A program made the translations under genes and the position numbers. Shown here piece by piece: positions 14,731 to 24,428 of a DNA stretch of 32,096 bases (position 1 is its first letter; each line of letters opens with the position of its first letter). The notes beneath the pieces are model-generated. The model saw nothing but the letters and a program-made list of their open reading frames with translations, did not search any database and was not told the DNA's origin. Origin of the DNA: Micromonospora sonchi (lineage in GTDB: Bacteria > Actinomycetota > Actinomycetes > Mycobacteriales > Micromonosporaceae); the NCBI RefSeq assembly GCF_014646235.1, contig NZ_BMNB01000047.1, positions 1 to 32,096 on the forward strand. The letters run 5' to 3'.

Positions 14731-16860
14731 ATGGCCGTTGCAGATCTCATCTCGCTGCCCGAGATCGCCGATCTGTCCGGGGTGCGACGTCCCGTGGTCA
14801 CCACCTGGCGTCGCCGCTACCCGACCTTCCCCGCCCCGGCTGAAGACGACCGTGGGCGGCCACTCTTCAAGGCGCGTGAGGTCGTCGACTGGCTGGTCGA
14901 CACGGGCCGCGCCGAGCGCCGGTCCATCGAGCCCGACCTTCGGCTTCACCTGCTCTCCGGCGTGGCGCTGCGGGCCGCCTCGTCGACGGGCGTCGGCCGG
15001 CGCCGTGCTCTTACCTCTCAGCAGTTGGTGCCCGCCATCACCGCCCTGATCTGCCTGCACCATCTCGACGACGAGCCACTGCGTCCCGACGGCTACACCG
15101 ACCGGCAGGTGATGGAGGCGCTTCGCGAGCGAGCCACCGAGGCGGACTGGGACGACGAGCTGCTGCGATCGGAGATTGAGGCGCTGCCCGCCGAGGCGGC
15201 CTGGTTGACCGAGGTGGTCGACGAGCTGATCGAGGCCGCGTGGGGCACCGCGCAGGCATACGAGCGGGTGCTCGCCGCCCGCAACCGGTTCGCCGTGCCG
15301 CAGCTCTACGAGGCGGCGATCCTCCCGCAGTTGGCCCGCCTCATGGTCGGGCTCTCCGGCGTACGCGAGCACGCCGACCTGCACGGGTTCGTCCAGGTGG
15401 CCGACCCGCGTGCCGGCGCTGGCGACCTGCTCATGGCGGCCCGCCAGGTGCTACGCGAGCACAACCCGGTCATGTTCGCCGCCGAGGCCGACCCGCTGCT
15501 GGCCCGCCTGGCCCGCCGCCGGCTCGTCGTGCACGGCGTCTCCCGAGGCAGCTGGCAGCTCGACATCGCCACAGCCCGACCGGCAGCCGCATCCCCAGCC
15601 GATGTGCTGTTCATCCAGCTGCCCTACCAACCGGCCGAGGCGCGCACCGACCTCAACCCGTTCCCCGAGCTGGCCGAGGTGACCAAAGCGCTCACGCCGG
15701 GGCAGACCGCGGTGGTGTTCGGCCCCGCCGAGCTGCTCGTCGGCGCGCTGCCGCCCTACCGGCCGGCGGCCCGTTCCCGGAACGAGCTGTTGACCACGGG
15801 CCGAGTCGAGGCGGTCGTGCAGCTTCCCGGTGGCATGGTGCCCTTCCGGCCGGGCTACCAGACCGCCCTGTGGGTGCTTCGGAACGAGGAGGCACCCGAG
15901 TGGCAGGGGCGGGTGCTGCTGGCGGACGTCTCCGACCGGCCGCTCACCGACCGGGTGGCCGACGAACTGATCCTCGACGTCGCGACCTGGCGCCGGGAAG
16001 GACACCGCCCGGAGCAGCACCTGCGGGCGTACGCCAGCCAGGTGCGGATCGCGGACCTGACCGTGCCCCGACGCCCACTGACCGCCCGTCGGCCGGCCAC
16101 CCTGCGTGAGATGGTCAGCGACGGCCGGAGGACCGTCGCCGAGCTGACCGAGCTGGAGGTGGACCTCAACCGGCTGGCCGGACCCCGCCCGCAGCTCCGC
16201 ACCTGCCTGGCCGCGCAGGACGGCGTCCAGCGGGCACCCACCCGCTCCATCGGCGCGTTCGTCCGGGACGGTCACCTCGTTCTGCTCAACGGCAGTCGGA
16301 TCGCCGGCGGCGACGTCAGCGGCGACGGCCACTACCCGGTGATCGGGCCGCCGGAGCTGGGCGGGGCCACCCAGGTCGGCTCCCGACGGATCGACCGTGC
16401 CGTCTTCGCCCAGCGCTATCCGCGCGCCCGACTCACCGAGCCCGGCGACGTGCTGGTGACGATGACGCCCTGGCTGCGGGCGCACCACGATGCCGAAGGC
16501 ACCTCAGTTGTCGACTATCCGACACGCATCCTGCGCGTCCTGCCGGACGGGCGGGAGCGGTTCACGCCGCGCGTGCTGGAGGCCCTGCTCAACGCCGTAC
16601 CCACGCAGCGGCCAGCCGGCGCGGTGCGCGCCGCGACCCGGCTGGCCGACCTGCAACTTCCCCTACTTCCACCCGCCGACGTGGCGCGGCTCGACGCGCT
16701 GCTCGCAGCGACGGAGGAGCGTCGTAACCTTGCCCGCCGTGAGCTTGCCCTGCTCGACGAGATCGGTCGCCGGGCGGTGGCCGGGCTCACCGAAGGCACC
16801 CTGACCATCACGCACGGCCCGCCGCTGGTTGGACCACCCGAGCGTGACCAGCAAGACTGA
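14731..16860 (+). CDS. HsdM-like protein with N-terminal helix-turn-helix and degenerate methyltransferase motifs
   Basis: The 709-aa protein begins with a MerR/excisionase-like HTH (about 6-55): LISLPEIADLSGVRRPVVTT, then GRPLFKAREVVDWLVDTG. A helical region follows, then an N6-adenine methyltransferase fold. The site equal to motif I reads ADPRAGAGD (224-232) instead of DPxCGSGG, and the site equal to the catalytic NPPF/Y reads DVLFIQLPYQ (291-300). The catalytic Asn-Pro-Pro is thus lost, and methylation activity is unlikely. The C-terminal 250 residues resemble a specificity-type part (ending in a helical tail LLAATEERRNLARRELALLD, as in HsdS). The ATG at 14731 follows GGAGG by 5 nt; a GTG at 14725 overlaps that site. 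The gene leads the restriction operon and ends 31 nt before hsdM. A structural or regulatory role is inferred. Confidence 0.8.
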   Translation: MAVADLISLPEIADLSGVRRPVVTTWRRRYPTFPAPAEDDRGRPLFKAREVVDWLVDTGRAERRSIEPDLRLHLLSGVALRAASSTGVGRRRALTSQQLVPAITALICLHHLDDEPLRPDGYTDRQVMEALRERATEADWDDELLRSEIEALPAEAAWLTEVVDELIEAAWGTAQAYERVLAARNRFAVPQLYEAAILPQLARLMVGLSGVREHADLHGFVQVADPRAGAGDLLMAARQVLREHNPVMFAAEADPLLARLARRRLVVHGVSRGSWQLDIATARPAAASPADVLFIQLPYQPAEARTDLNPFPELAEVTKALTPGQTAVVFGPAELLVGALPPYRPAARSRNELLTTGRVEAVVQLPGGMVPFRPGYQTALWVLRNEEAPEWQGRVLLADVSDRPLTDRVADELILDVATWRREGHRPEQHLRAYASQVRIADLTVPRRPLTARRPATLREMVSDGRRTVAELTELEVDLNRLAGPRPQLRTCLAAQDGVQRAPTRSIGAFVRDGHLVLLNGSRIAGGDVSGDGHYPVIGPPELGGATQVGSRRIDRAVFAQRYPRARLTEPGDVLVTMTPWLRAHHDAEGTSVVDYPTRILRVLPDGRERFTPRVLEALLNAVPTQRPAGAVRAATRLADLQLPLLPPADVARLDALLAATEERRNLARRELALLDEIGRRAVAGLTEGTLTITHGPPLVGPPERDQQD

Positions 16861-16891
16861 CCGCACCGCAGGAACGGATACGAGGAGCACC

Positions 16892-18511
16892 ATGCCCCCC
16901 AGGAAGAGGGCGGCCGGGCAGAACGCACTGCCCGGCATGCCGACCATGGCCGACCTACGCGACACCCTCTGGAAGGCCGCCGACAAGCTCCGCGGCTCGA
17001 TGGACGCCGCGCAGTACAAGGACTTCGTCCTGGGCCTGGTCTTCCTCAAGTACGTCTCCGACTCGTTCGAGGAGCGCCGCGACCAGATCAAGCAGGAGGT
17101 GCTCGACCAGGGCATCCCCGAGGCCCGGCTGGACGCCTTCCTCGACGACATCGACGAGTACGCCGGCCACGGTGTCTTCTGGGTGCCGGAGGAGGCCCGC
17201 TGGACCCACCTTGCGGAGCGGGCCAAGGGCGGCGAGATCGGGCTGCTGCTCGACAACGCCATGGACGTCATCATGAAGTCCAACCCGGCGTTGCAGGGCG
17301 TGCTGCCGAAGATCTTCAACCGGGACAACGTCGACCAGCGCCGGCTGGGCGAGTTGGTCGACCTGATCAGCGACGCCCGGTTCACCGGCCACGGCGACCG
17401 GCCCGCCCGCGACGTGCTCGGCGAGGTGTACGAGTACTTCCTGGAGAAGTTCGCCCGAGCCGAGGGCAAGCGGGGCGGTGAGTTCTACACCCCGCGCAGC
17501 GTGGTCAAGCTGCTGGTCGAGATGCTGGAGCCGTACTCCGGGCGGGTCTACGACCCGTGCTGCGGGTCGGGCGGCATGTTCGTCCAGGCCGAAAAGTTCG
17601 TGCTCAACCACCGGGGCCGGCGCGACGACATCGCCGTCTACGGCCAGGAGTCCAACGAACGCACCTGGCGGCTGGCGAAGATGAACCTCGCCATCCACGG
17701 CATCACCGGCAACCTCGGCCCGCGCTGGGAGGACACCTTCCACGGCGACAAACACCCCGACCTGCGGGCCGACTTCGTCCTGGCCAACCCGCCGTTCAAC
17801 ATGTCGGACTGGGCGCGCAGCGTCGAAGACCCGCGCTGGCGCTACGGCGTTCCGCCGGCCAGCAACGCCAACTTCGCCTGGCTGCAACACATCCTCGCGA
17901 AGCTCGCCGAGCGGGGCACGGCGGGCGTGGTGCTCGCCAACGGCTCGATGTCATCGAAGCAGTCGGGCGAGGGCGAGATCCGGGCGGCGATGGTCGAGGC
18001 CGACCTGGTCTCCTGCATGGTGGCGCTGCCGCCACAGCTCTTCCGCACCACCCAGATCCCGGCCTGCCTGTGGTTCTTCGCCAAGGACAAGGGACCGCAG
18101 GGGGCGAAGCGGCTAGCCGACCGGCGCGGCGAGGTGCTCTTCATCAACGCCAGCAAGATGGGCACGATGGTCGACCGCACCGAGCGCACCCTGACCGACG
18201 AGGACATCGCCAAGATCGCCGGGGCGTACCACGCCTGGCGCGGCACCGCGTCGGCCCGAGCTGAGGACCGGAAGTATGAGGACGAGCCCGGCTTCTGCTA
18301 CTCGGCCACGCTGGACAAGATCCGCAAGCACGACTACGTGCTCACCCCGGGTCGCTACGTCGGGACGGGCGAGGTCGAAAGCTTGGACGACGAACCGATC
18401 GATGGCAAGATCGCCCGCCTGACGAGGGAGTTGTTCGCCCACTTCGACGAGTCAAGCCGCCTTGAGCAGGCAGTACGCGAAGGATTGGAAAGAACCGATG
18501 TCCTTCGCTAA
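16892..18511 (+). CDS. hsdM: Type I restriction-modification system methyltransferase subunit HsdM
   Basis: The 539-aa protein is a canonical HsdM. The N-terminal HsdM_N helical bundle reads LWKAADKLRGSMDAAQYKDF and VLGLVFLKYVSDSFEERR. GEFYTPRSVVKLLVEMLEP leads to motif I DPCCGSGGMF (221-230, binding S-adenosylmethionine) and motif IV NPPF (299-302, catalytic). It methylates adenine in the site chosen by HsdS, protecting self DNA, and is also needed in the restriction complex. The ATG at 16892 follows GAGGAG by 5 nt; an open frame from 16829 inside the preceding gene is not needed. Its end overlaps hsdS by 14 nt, so the genes are translationally coupled. Confidence 0.95.
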   Translation: MPPRKRAAGQNALPGMPTMADLRDTLWKAADKLRGSMDAAQYKDFVLGLVFLKYVSDSFEERRDQIKQEVLDQGIPEARLDAFLDDIDEYAGHGVFWVPEEARWTHLAERAKGGEIGLLLDNAMDVIMKSNPALQGVLPKIFNRDNVDQRRLGELVDLISDARFTGHGDRPARDVLGEVYEYFLEKFARAEGKRGGEFYTPRSVVKLLVEMLEPYSGRVYDPCCGSGGMFVQAEKFVLNHRGRRDDIAVYGQESNERTWRLAKMNLAIHGITGNLGPRWEDTFHGDKHPDLRADFVLANPPFNMSDWARSVEDPRWRYGVPPASNANFAWLQHILAKLAERGTAGVVLANGSMSSKQSGEGEIRAAMVEADLVSCMVALPPQLFRTTQIPACLWFFAKDKGPQGAKRLADRRGEVLFINASKMGTMVDRTERTLTDEDIAKIAGAYHAWRGTASARAEDRKYEDEPGFCYSATLDKIRKHDYVLTPGRYVGTGEVESLDDEPIDGKIARLTRELFAHFDESSRLEQAVREGLERTDVLR

Positions 18512-19628
18512 GTTGATCCCGTTTGCCGACCTGTTGTCCGCAGTCGTAGACAACCGCGGTCGGACATGCCCTACGGCAGGTAGCGGCTTCCCGCTAATTG
18601 CCACGAATTGCGTCACGAACGACACGCTCTACCCAAAGCTTGAGAAGCTTCGATACGTCTCCGAGGAGACGTATGCCACATGGTTTCGAGGGCACCCGAA
18701 ACCAGGTGACATCATCTTTGTTTGTAAGGGCTCGCCGGGTAGAGTAAATATAGCCCCTGATCCTGTTGGTTTTTGCATCGCCCAAGACATGGTGGCTGTG
18801 CGCGCAAACGCTGAACTCGTATACCCATTGTACCTATTTGCTGCGCTTCGCTCGGAAGTGGTTCAGGACCAAATCGCCAATCTGCATGTCGGGACGCTCA
18901 TTCCGCATTTCAAGAAGGGTGACTTCGGAAAGCTCATGATCCCGGTTCCGGAGCCAGCCGTTCAACGAGCGATTGGAGACCTGTACTTCCTTCTATCGCA
19001 AAAGATCACGGTAAACGAACGGATCAGCGCCACGGCTGCCGAGCTGGCCGAGGCGGAATATAAGAGGATTGCTTCCTCGACTAAGGAAGTATCAGCGCTT
19101 GGCGACTTGATGGACTTGAAATACGGGAGGTCGCTCCCTGCTGCCCAGCGTCGCCCCGGAAGTGTTCCGGTGTATGGAAGCGGTGGCATCGGTGGACGCC
19201 ATGATGAAGCGCTGATCGAAGGCCCCGGAATCGTGATAGGCCGCAAGGGTACGGTTGGTGCGGTCTACTGGGAGCAGGGTGACTTTTTCCCGATCGACAC
19301 CACCTTCTATGTGGAGATGCGACGCTCGGGCGTCCCTTTGGAGTTCGCCTTTTTTGCTCTCAAGAATCTTGGCCTTTCGTCCATGAACTCGGATTCTGCT
19401 GTTCCAGGTCTTAATCGGGCCACTGCGTTGGCACTCACGGTTCCTGTGCCGCCGGTCGAGCAAGCCACGCAGTTCGAGCAAAGAATCAAGCCGTTATTCG
19501 CGCTGAAGCAATCTCTGCTCCTGCAATCACAAAGTGTCGCAGAATTGCGCGATGCATTGTTGCCGGGATTGATGTCGGGGACCATCCGCGTGCGGGACGC
19601 CGAAAAAGCCGTGGAGGATGCGACATGA
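18498..19628 (+). CDS. hsdS: Type I restriction-modification system specificity subunit HsdS
   Basis: The 376-aa protein has the two-half layout of HsdS: a first target-recognition domain (about 1-150, with KPGDIIFVCKGSPGRVNIAP), a conserved helix (PAVQRAIGDLYFLLSQKITV plus NERISATAAELAEAEYKRI), a second recognition domain (VSALGDLMDLKYGRSLPAAQ, then VPVYGSGGIGGRHDEALIEG and GPGIVIGRKGTVGAVYW) and a final helix (LLLQSQSVAELRDALLPGLM). The two domains read the two halves of a split DNA target. The ATG at 18498 lies inside the hsdM end; the stop overlaps the hsdR start (ATGA, 19625-19628). The base composition is visibly richer in A/T than in hsdM and hsdR, a sign of exchange of the recognition domains. 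The target sequence cannot be predicted. Confidence 0.93.
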   Translation: MSFAKLIPFADLLSAVVDNRGRTCPTAGSGFPLIATNCVTNDTLYPKLEKLRYVSEETYATWFRGHPKPGDIIFVCKGSPGRVNIAPDPVGFCIAQDMVAVRANAELVYPLYLFAALRSEVVQDQIANLHVGTLIPHFKKGDFGKLMIPVPEPAVQRAIGDLYFLLSQKITVNERISATAAELAEAEYKRIASSTKEVSALGDLMDLKYGRSLPAAQRRPGSVPVYGSGGIGGRHDEALIEGPGIVIGRKGTVGAVYWEQGDFFPIDTTFYVEMRRSGVPLEFAFFALKNLGLSSMNSDSAVPGLNRATALALTVPVPPVEQATQFEQRIKPLFALKQSLLLQSQSVAELRDALLPGLMSGTIRVRDAEKAVEDAT

Positions 19629-22600
19629 CTAAGTGGTCCAACTGCCTTCGCGACATGACAGAGGCGCAGTGGGAGGCCCTCGCGCTCGATGCGTTGGTAG
19701 AGTTGGGATGGGAGTTTGTCCCGGGATCGTCGATCGCGCCTGGGACCGGGAAACGCGAGTCGTGGGCCGAGCTGATTCTGACCAGTCGATTGCGCGACGC
19801 CGTCGCGCGGCTCAATGCGCAGCTTCCACCCCCGCAGGTCGACGAGGCGGTTGCCCAGGTGCTGAGCCCCCGATCGCGTGACGCCCTGGCCGAGAACCGG
19901 CGGCTGCACGAGCTAATGGTCAAGGGCGTCCGGTTGACCTACACGGACCAGCACGGAGCCGAGCACAACCCGACCGTCCGGCTGGTCGACTTCCGGGACG
20001 AGGCGGCCAACGACTACCTGGTCGCTAACCAGGTGATGGTGACTGAGGGCGACCACAAGCGACGGTTCGACGTCGTCTGCTACCTCAACGGGCTGCCGGT
20101 CGGGCTGGTCGAGTTGAAGAGGGCCGGCGACGCGTACGCCGATCTGCGGGGTGCCCACCGCCAGGTCGGCACCTACGTCGAGGAGCTGCCGCTGGCCTTC
20201 CGGGCCAACGTTGTCTGCGTCGTCTCGGACGGGATCACCGCGCGCTACGGCACCGCCTTCACCCCGTTCGAGCACTTCGCGCCGTGGAATGTCGACGACG
20301 TGGGCGAGCCGGTGCCGCAGCCGCCGAAGAGCGACGAGGACCTGGCGCTGAACCTGGCGCTCTACGGCCTGTTCACCCCGCGCCGATTCCTGGAGCTGCT
20401 GCACGGCTACGTCGCCTTCGCCGAGATTGGGGGAGGGCCGGTCAAGCGGATCGCCAAGCCGCATCAGTACTTCGCGGTGGAGAAGGCCGTCCGCAAGACC
20501 ATCGAGGCGACCCGCAGCGACGGCAAGGCCGGCGTCGTCTGGCACACGCAGGGCTCCGGCAAGTCGATGGAGATGGAGTTCTACGCCCACCAGATCGCCA
20601 CCCACCCGAGCATGGGTAACCCGACCATCGTGGTGATCACCGATCGGACCGACCTGGACGAGCAGCTCCTGGAGTCGTTCGCTGCCAGTGAGCTGCTGCC
20701 GGAGCGGCCGGAGCCGGCGGTCACCCGGGAGAGCCTGCGCAACGAGCTGACCAACCGGCGTACCGGCGGCATCATCTTCACGACGTTGCAGAAGTTCGGG
20801 CGTACCCGCGACGAGCGGGACGCGGGCCGCAACCATCCGCTGCTGTCGGACCGGCGCAACATCATCGTGATCGTCGACGAGGCGCACCGCAGCCACTACG
20901 ACAGCCTCGACGGCTACGCACGGCACCTGCGCGACGCACTGCCGCACGCCACGCTGATCGCCTTCACCGGCACGCCCATCTCCGAAGCGGACCGCGACAC
21001 CCGGGCGGTGTTCGGCGACTACATCGACATCTACGACCTGACCCGGGCCGTCGAGGACGGCGCGACGGTCCGCGTCTACCACGAAAGCCGGCTCATCCCC
21101 GTCGACCTGCCGGCCGACATCGACCCGGAAACGATCGACGAGCGGGCGGACACGTTGACCGCCGGGCTGGACGACGCCGAGAAGGCCCGCATCCAACGCA
21201 CGGTCGCGGTGATGAACGCCGTCTACGGCGCCCCTGACCGGGTCAAGGCCCTAGCCGCCGATCTGGTCGAGCACTGGCAGGCCCGATCCGAGCAGATGCG
21301 AAAATACATCGGCGGGCCGGGCAAAGGCATGATCGTGTGTGCGACGCGCGACATCTGCGCCCGCCTCTACGACGAGATGATCGCGCGGCTCCCCGAGGGC
21401 TGGCACTCCGACGCCGACGAACTCGGCAAGATCAAGGTCGTTTACACCGGCGGCCCGGACGACGAGCCGCACATCCGCAAACACGTCCGGCGGCCCTCGC
21501 AGACCAAGGCCATCCGTAAGCGGGCGAAGGACCCCGATGACGAGCTGGAACTCATCATCGTCCAGTCCATGCTGCTCACCGGCTTCGACTCCCCGCCGCT
21601 GCACACGCTCTACCTCGACAAGCCGATGCGCGGCGCGGCGCTGATGCAGGCGCTCGCCCGGGTCAACCGCACCTTCCGCGGCAAGCAGGACGGCCTGCTG
21701 GTCGGCTACGCCCCGATTACCCAGAGCCTGCACGAGGCACTGGCCGAATACACCAAGAGCGACCAGGACAACAAGCCGGTCGGCCGGGACACCGACGAGG
21801 CCGTCGCCCGCATCCGGGACCTGCACAACGTCCTGTGTGGCACGATCCTGGCCGGGTACGACTGGCGCGGCGTGCTGACCTCCGGCGTCAAGAACGCCTT
21901 CACCAACGCTGTCCTCGGCACCATCGATCACCTGCGCGATCCGAGCCTCCCGGAGAACCAGCCCGAGCCGGGCGAACCGACCCTCGCCGAACGCTTCCGG
22001 CAGGCCGCCGCCAGCCTCGACCGGCTCTACGCGCTCTGCGCCAGCAGCGGCGACATCAACGACCTTCGCGACGACATCGCGTTCTTCCAAGCCGTGCGGG
22101 TCTGGATGGCCAAGTACGACGTGGAGAACCGCCGCTCCCGAGGGCTGCCCATTCCCGCCGAGGTGGCACTCTACCTGCGAGAACTAACCGCCGGCGTCAT
22201 CGAGGCGGGCGGAATCACCGACATCTACGCCGCCGCCGGCATCGACCGGCCCGACCTGTCCCACCTGGACGAGGCGTACCTGGAGAAGCTCCGCGCCTCC
22301 AAGACACCGAACCTGGCCATCGAGGCGCTGCGACGGGCCATCGAGCAGACCATGCGGAAGGTCACCCGGCACAACATCGTGCGGCAGGAGGCGTTCTCCG
22401 CCCGGCTGATCGAGCTGATGCGCCGCTACACCAACCAGAACCTGACCTCCGCCGAGATCATCGCCGAGCTGGTGGCCATGGCGAAGGAAGTCAGCGCGGA
22501 GGCCGACCGAGGTAAGCACTTCAGCCCGGCGCTCACCGACGACGAGCTGGCCTTTTACGACGCGGTCGCCACGAACGAGTCGGCCGTGGCCGAGATGGGG

Positions 22601-22822
22601 GAGGGGCAACTCGCCGCCATCGCCCGTGACCTGGTCGCGTCCGTCCGCCGGTCCATCACCGTCGACTGGACCTCCCGCGACGACGTACGCGCCAAGCTCC
22701 GCTCCACCATCAAACGCCTGCTCGCCGTCCACGGCTACCCGCCCGACGCCGCCGAGGACGCCATCCGGCGGGTGCTGCAGCAGACCGAGACCTTCGCCGA
22801 GGAGTGGTCACCCGACGCATAA
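19625..22822 (+). CDS. hsdR: Type I restriction-modification system restriction subunit HsdR
   Basis: The 1065-aa protein has all parts of HsdR. The N-terminal PD-(D/E)XK nuclease has FDVVCYLNGLPVGLVELKRA (Asp149, Glu163, Lys165). The SF2 motor has Walker A HTQGSGKS (307-314), ITDRTDLDEQL (motif Ia), DEAH (418-421), FTGTP (motif III) and VQSMLLTGFDSPPLHTLYLD with ARVNR in the second RecA domain. The C-terminal part is helical and probably contacts HsdM. The protein translocates and cuts unmethylated DNA. The ATG overlaps the hsdS stop as ATGA, so expression is coupled. A second Met at residue 11 is a possible alternative start. No truncation is seen. Confidence 0.95.
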   Translation: MTKWSNCLRDMTEAQWEALALDALVELGWEFVPGSSIAPGTGKRESWAELILTSRLRDAVARLNAQLPPPQVDEAVAQVLSPRSRDALAENRRLHELMVKGVRLTYTDQHGAEHNPTVRLVDFRDEAANDYLVANQVMVTEGDHKRRFDVVCYLNGLPVGLVELKRAGDAYADLRGAHRQVGTYVEELPLAFRANVVCVVSDGITARYGTAFTPFEHFAPWNVDDVGEPVPQPPKSDEDLALNLALYGLFTPRRFLELLHGYVAFAEIGGGPVKRIAKPHQYFAVEKAVRKTIEATRSDGKAGVVWHTQGSGKSMEMEFYAHQIATHPSMGNPTIVVITDRTDLDEQLLESFAASELLPERPEPAVTRESLRNELTNRRTGGIIFTTLQKFGRTRDERDAGRNHPLLSDRRNIIVIVDEAHRSHYDSLDGYARHLRDALPHATLIAFTGTPISEADRDTRAVFGDYIDIYDLTRAVEDGATVRVYHESRLIPVDLPADIDPETIDERADTLTAGLDDAEKARIQRTVAVMNAVYGAPDRVKALAADLVEHWQARSEQMRKYIGGPGKGMIVCATRDICARLYDEMIARLPEGWHSDADELGKIKVVYTGGPDDEPHIRKHVRRPSQTKAIRKRAKDPDDELELIIVQSMLLTGFDSPPLHTLYLDKPMRGAALMQALARVNRTFRGKQDGLLVGYAPITQSLHEALAEYTKSDQDNKPVGRDTDEAVARIRDLHNVLCGTILAGYDWRGVLTSGVKNAFTNAVLGTIDHLRDPSLPENQPEPGEPTLAERFRQAAASLDRLYALCASSGDINDLRDDIAFFQAVRVWMAKYDVENRRSRGLPIPAEVALYLRELTAGVIEAGGITDIYAAAGIDRPDLSHLDEAYLEKLRASKTPNLAIEALRRAIEQTMRKVTRHNIVRQEAFSARLIELMRRYTNQNLTSAEIIAELVAMAKEVSAEADRGKHFSPALTDDELAFYDAVATNESAVAEMGEGQLAAIARDLVASVRRSITVDWTSRDDVRAKLRSTIKRLLAVHGYPPDAAEDAIRRVLQQTETFAEEWSPDA

Positions 22823-22900
22823 AGGGAGACTCGCTGCGGTACATCGGGCCGAGGACGAGCGGTCTATTGAGCAGATAGACAGCATTTTGCAGGAGGGTTT

Positions 22901-24250
22901 GTGTACATCTTCGATGGGTTAACCGCCTCGGCGGTTATGCGAACACAGGCAGAGATTGATTCGGTGATTCGGCAGCTGGCCAAGAACGATGCCTATCAGC
23001 CGGTCCTTCGCTCTGCGGGCCGGGAATTGCTGCGTCTCACGGGCGCCAAGTCACGCACTAGCCAGGAGAGCAATTTGCTGCTAGCCGTATTGGGAGGCCC
23101 TCGCGCTACTCACTCGCCGGACACCCCCATGCTTGGCGAACTCTTTTTCCTGGACGGGTCAGCCATAATCGTCCAGCCTATGAAGTCTCGCCTAGCGATC
23201 GGCGAAGTTCGTGGCCACGAAAAGGATACAAAGCTTCCTGAATTCGCCGAAGAGTTGGGAAGGGCGGCTAAGGCCGCCTTGGATGGGCGACGTCTCCGTG
23301 GGATGTCCTTCGAGTGGTTGCCACTGACTCAGGACTGGTTGAGGCAAAATTCCGTTCATTACGGACCACGAAACCTTGTCTCGCCTCGCTCGATTCGCAA
23401 TAGGAACGAGCTGAAGACGAAGCCGGCCGCTCTTTCGATGGACGACATGGAGGATGCGACGCTCCTCGTGCGCCCGGAGCAACGCCTTTTCCTGCAACGA
23501 CTAATCCAAATCGGGAAGGCGCGTTCGGTCGATGCGCGACAGGATATTAGTGCAGAAACGGTTGAACCTCTTCTTGTTCGCGGGCTAGTCAATAAGGAAT
23601 TCCTGGTTGTTTGTCGGAAGGATTCATAAACCCTCTGCACAGCGCAGTCTAAAGAAGAAATCGAGGGCGTCAAGTTTCGCTGCTCGAACTGTGGCCGGGC
23701 ATTCTCAGACGAGCACGTTCAAGAAATCTATGCCCCGGCTCCGCGCGCAAAAGAGCTGACAGAGGGAAGTCATTGGATGACCCTCTGGATCACCCATCTA
23801 CTGCTCACAGCCGGAGTTGAGATGGGCCAGATAGCCTGGGGTGCCACCGCAGGAGAGGACGAGCTTGACATCGTGGCGAGTATCAACGGCGTCACCGTCT
23901 TCTTCGAGCTGAAGGACAGGGAGTTCGGTCTAGGCGATGCTTATCCGTTTAGCAGTCGAGTTCAGCGCTACGGCGGCGACGTTGGAGTCATTCTGTCGAT
24001 GGATAGGGTTGCGGAAGAGGTCGTGAAGTACTTGAACGAGCAGCGTGGACCTAAAATCCATACCCTGGCGGGAATGGGGAAAATTGAGTCCGATCTGCGT
24101 AAGGTTCTGGAGAGCATCGCCGTCAACGCGGCACTTTACTCCGTGTCGATGCTTGCAGCTCGGAGTCGAGTTGATGTTAAGCCTCTATTGCAAGAGTGGA
24201 TGAGGCATCGAGCTAGTCGCTCTCTTCCGTTCGGTGTTCCAAGCCTTTGA
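22901..24250 (+). pseudogene. Nuclease-like accessory gene of the restriction operon, interrupted by one in-frame TAA
   Basis: A GTG start at 22901, with AGGAGG close upstream, opens a frame of 242 codons ending in TAA at 23627-23629. The very same frame stays open beyond it to 24250 without another start being needed. The joined protein would have 449 positions. Around the stop it reads CRKDS-stop-TLCTAQSKEEIE and then the Cys pair CSNCG, so one zinc-ribbon-like Cys cluster straddles the stop. The second half has EDELDIVASINGVTVFFELKDR, a PD-(D/E)XK-like D...E-L-K signature. One C-to-T change (CAA to TAA) would explain the break. The downstream half could also start at ATG 23777. The region is clearly richer in A/T than hsdR, suggesting separate acquisition. 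It overlaps the DUF397 gene tail to tail by 38 nt. Confidence 0.75.
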
Positions 24251-24428
24251 TGCTATCGATGAAGGCCGGCCATGCGAGCCGGGCGAGGATGAGTGCGGGA
24301 CCATCCTGGTCCTTCGAGTCACGGACGGCGACGATGCCGGGGAGGTTGGTGGCGACCTCGACGCAGTCGCCGCCGTTGCCGCCGCTGCGGGTGCTCTTGC
24401 GCCAGACGGCGCCGGTCAGGTCAGTCAT
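24213..24428 (-). CDS. DUF397 domain protein
   Basis: The 71-aa protein MTDLTGAVWRKSTRSGGNGG continues with DCVEVATNLPGIVAVRDSKD, the classical DUF397 pattern W-x-K-S-x-x-S-G-x-x-G-x-C-V-E-V-A and V-R-D-S-K. DUF397 genes are almost always next to XRE/DUF5753 regulators, as here, and the pairs act in development and antibiotic control in streptomycetes (whiJ and bld-type loci), sometimes with toxin-antitoxin-like behaviour. The start ATG overlaps the upstream gene's end by 8 nt (24421-24428), with GGGGAG upstream, so translation is coupled. Confidence 0.95.
   Translation of the reverse strand: MTDLTGAVWRKSTRSGGNGGDCVEVATNLPGIVAVRDSKDQDGPALILARLAWPAFIDSIKGLEHRTEESD

Noticed and set aside
23777..24250. 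Separate gene starting at ATG 23777
   Set aside because: The same frame is open from the previous stop at 23629 and contains a Cys pair and charged stretch continuing the upstream protein, so one interrupted gene is the better reading, although internal translation cannot be excluded.
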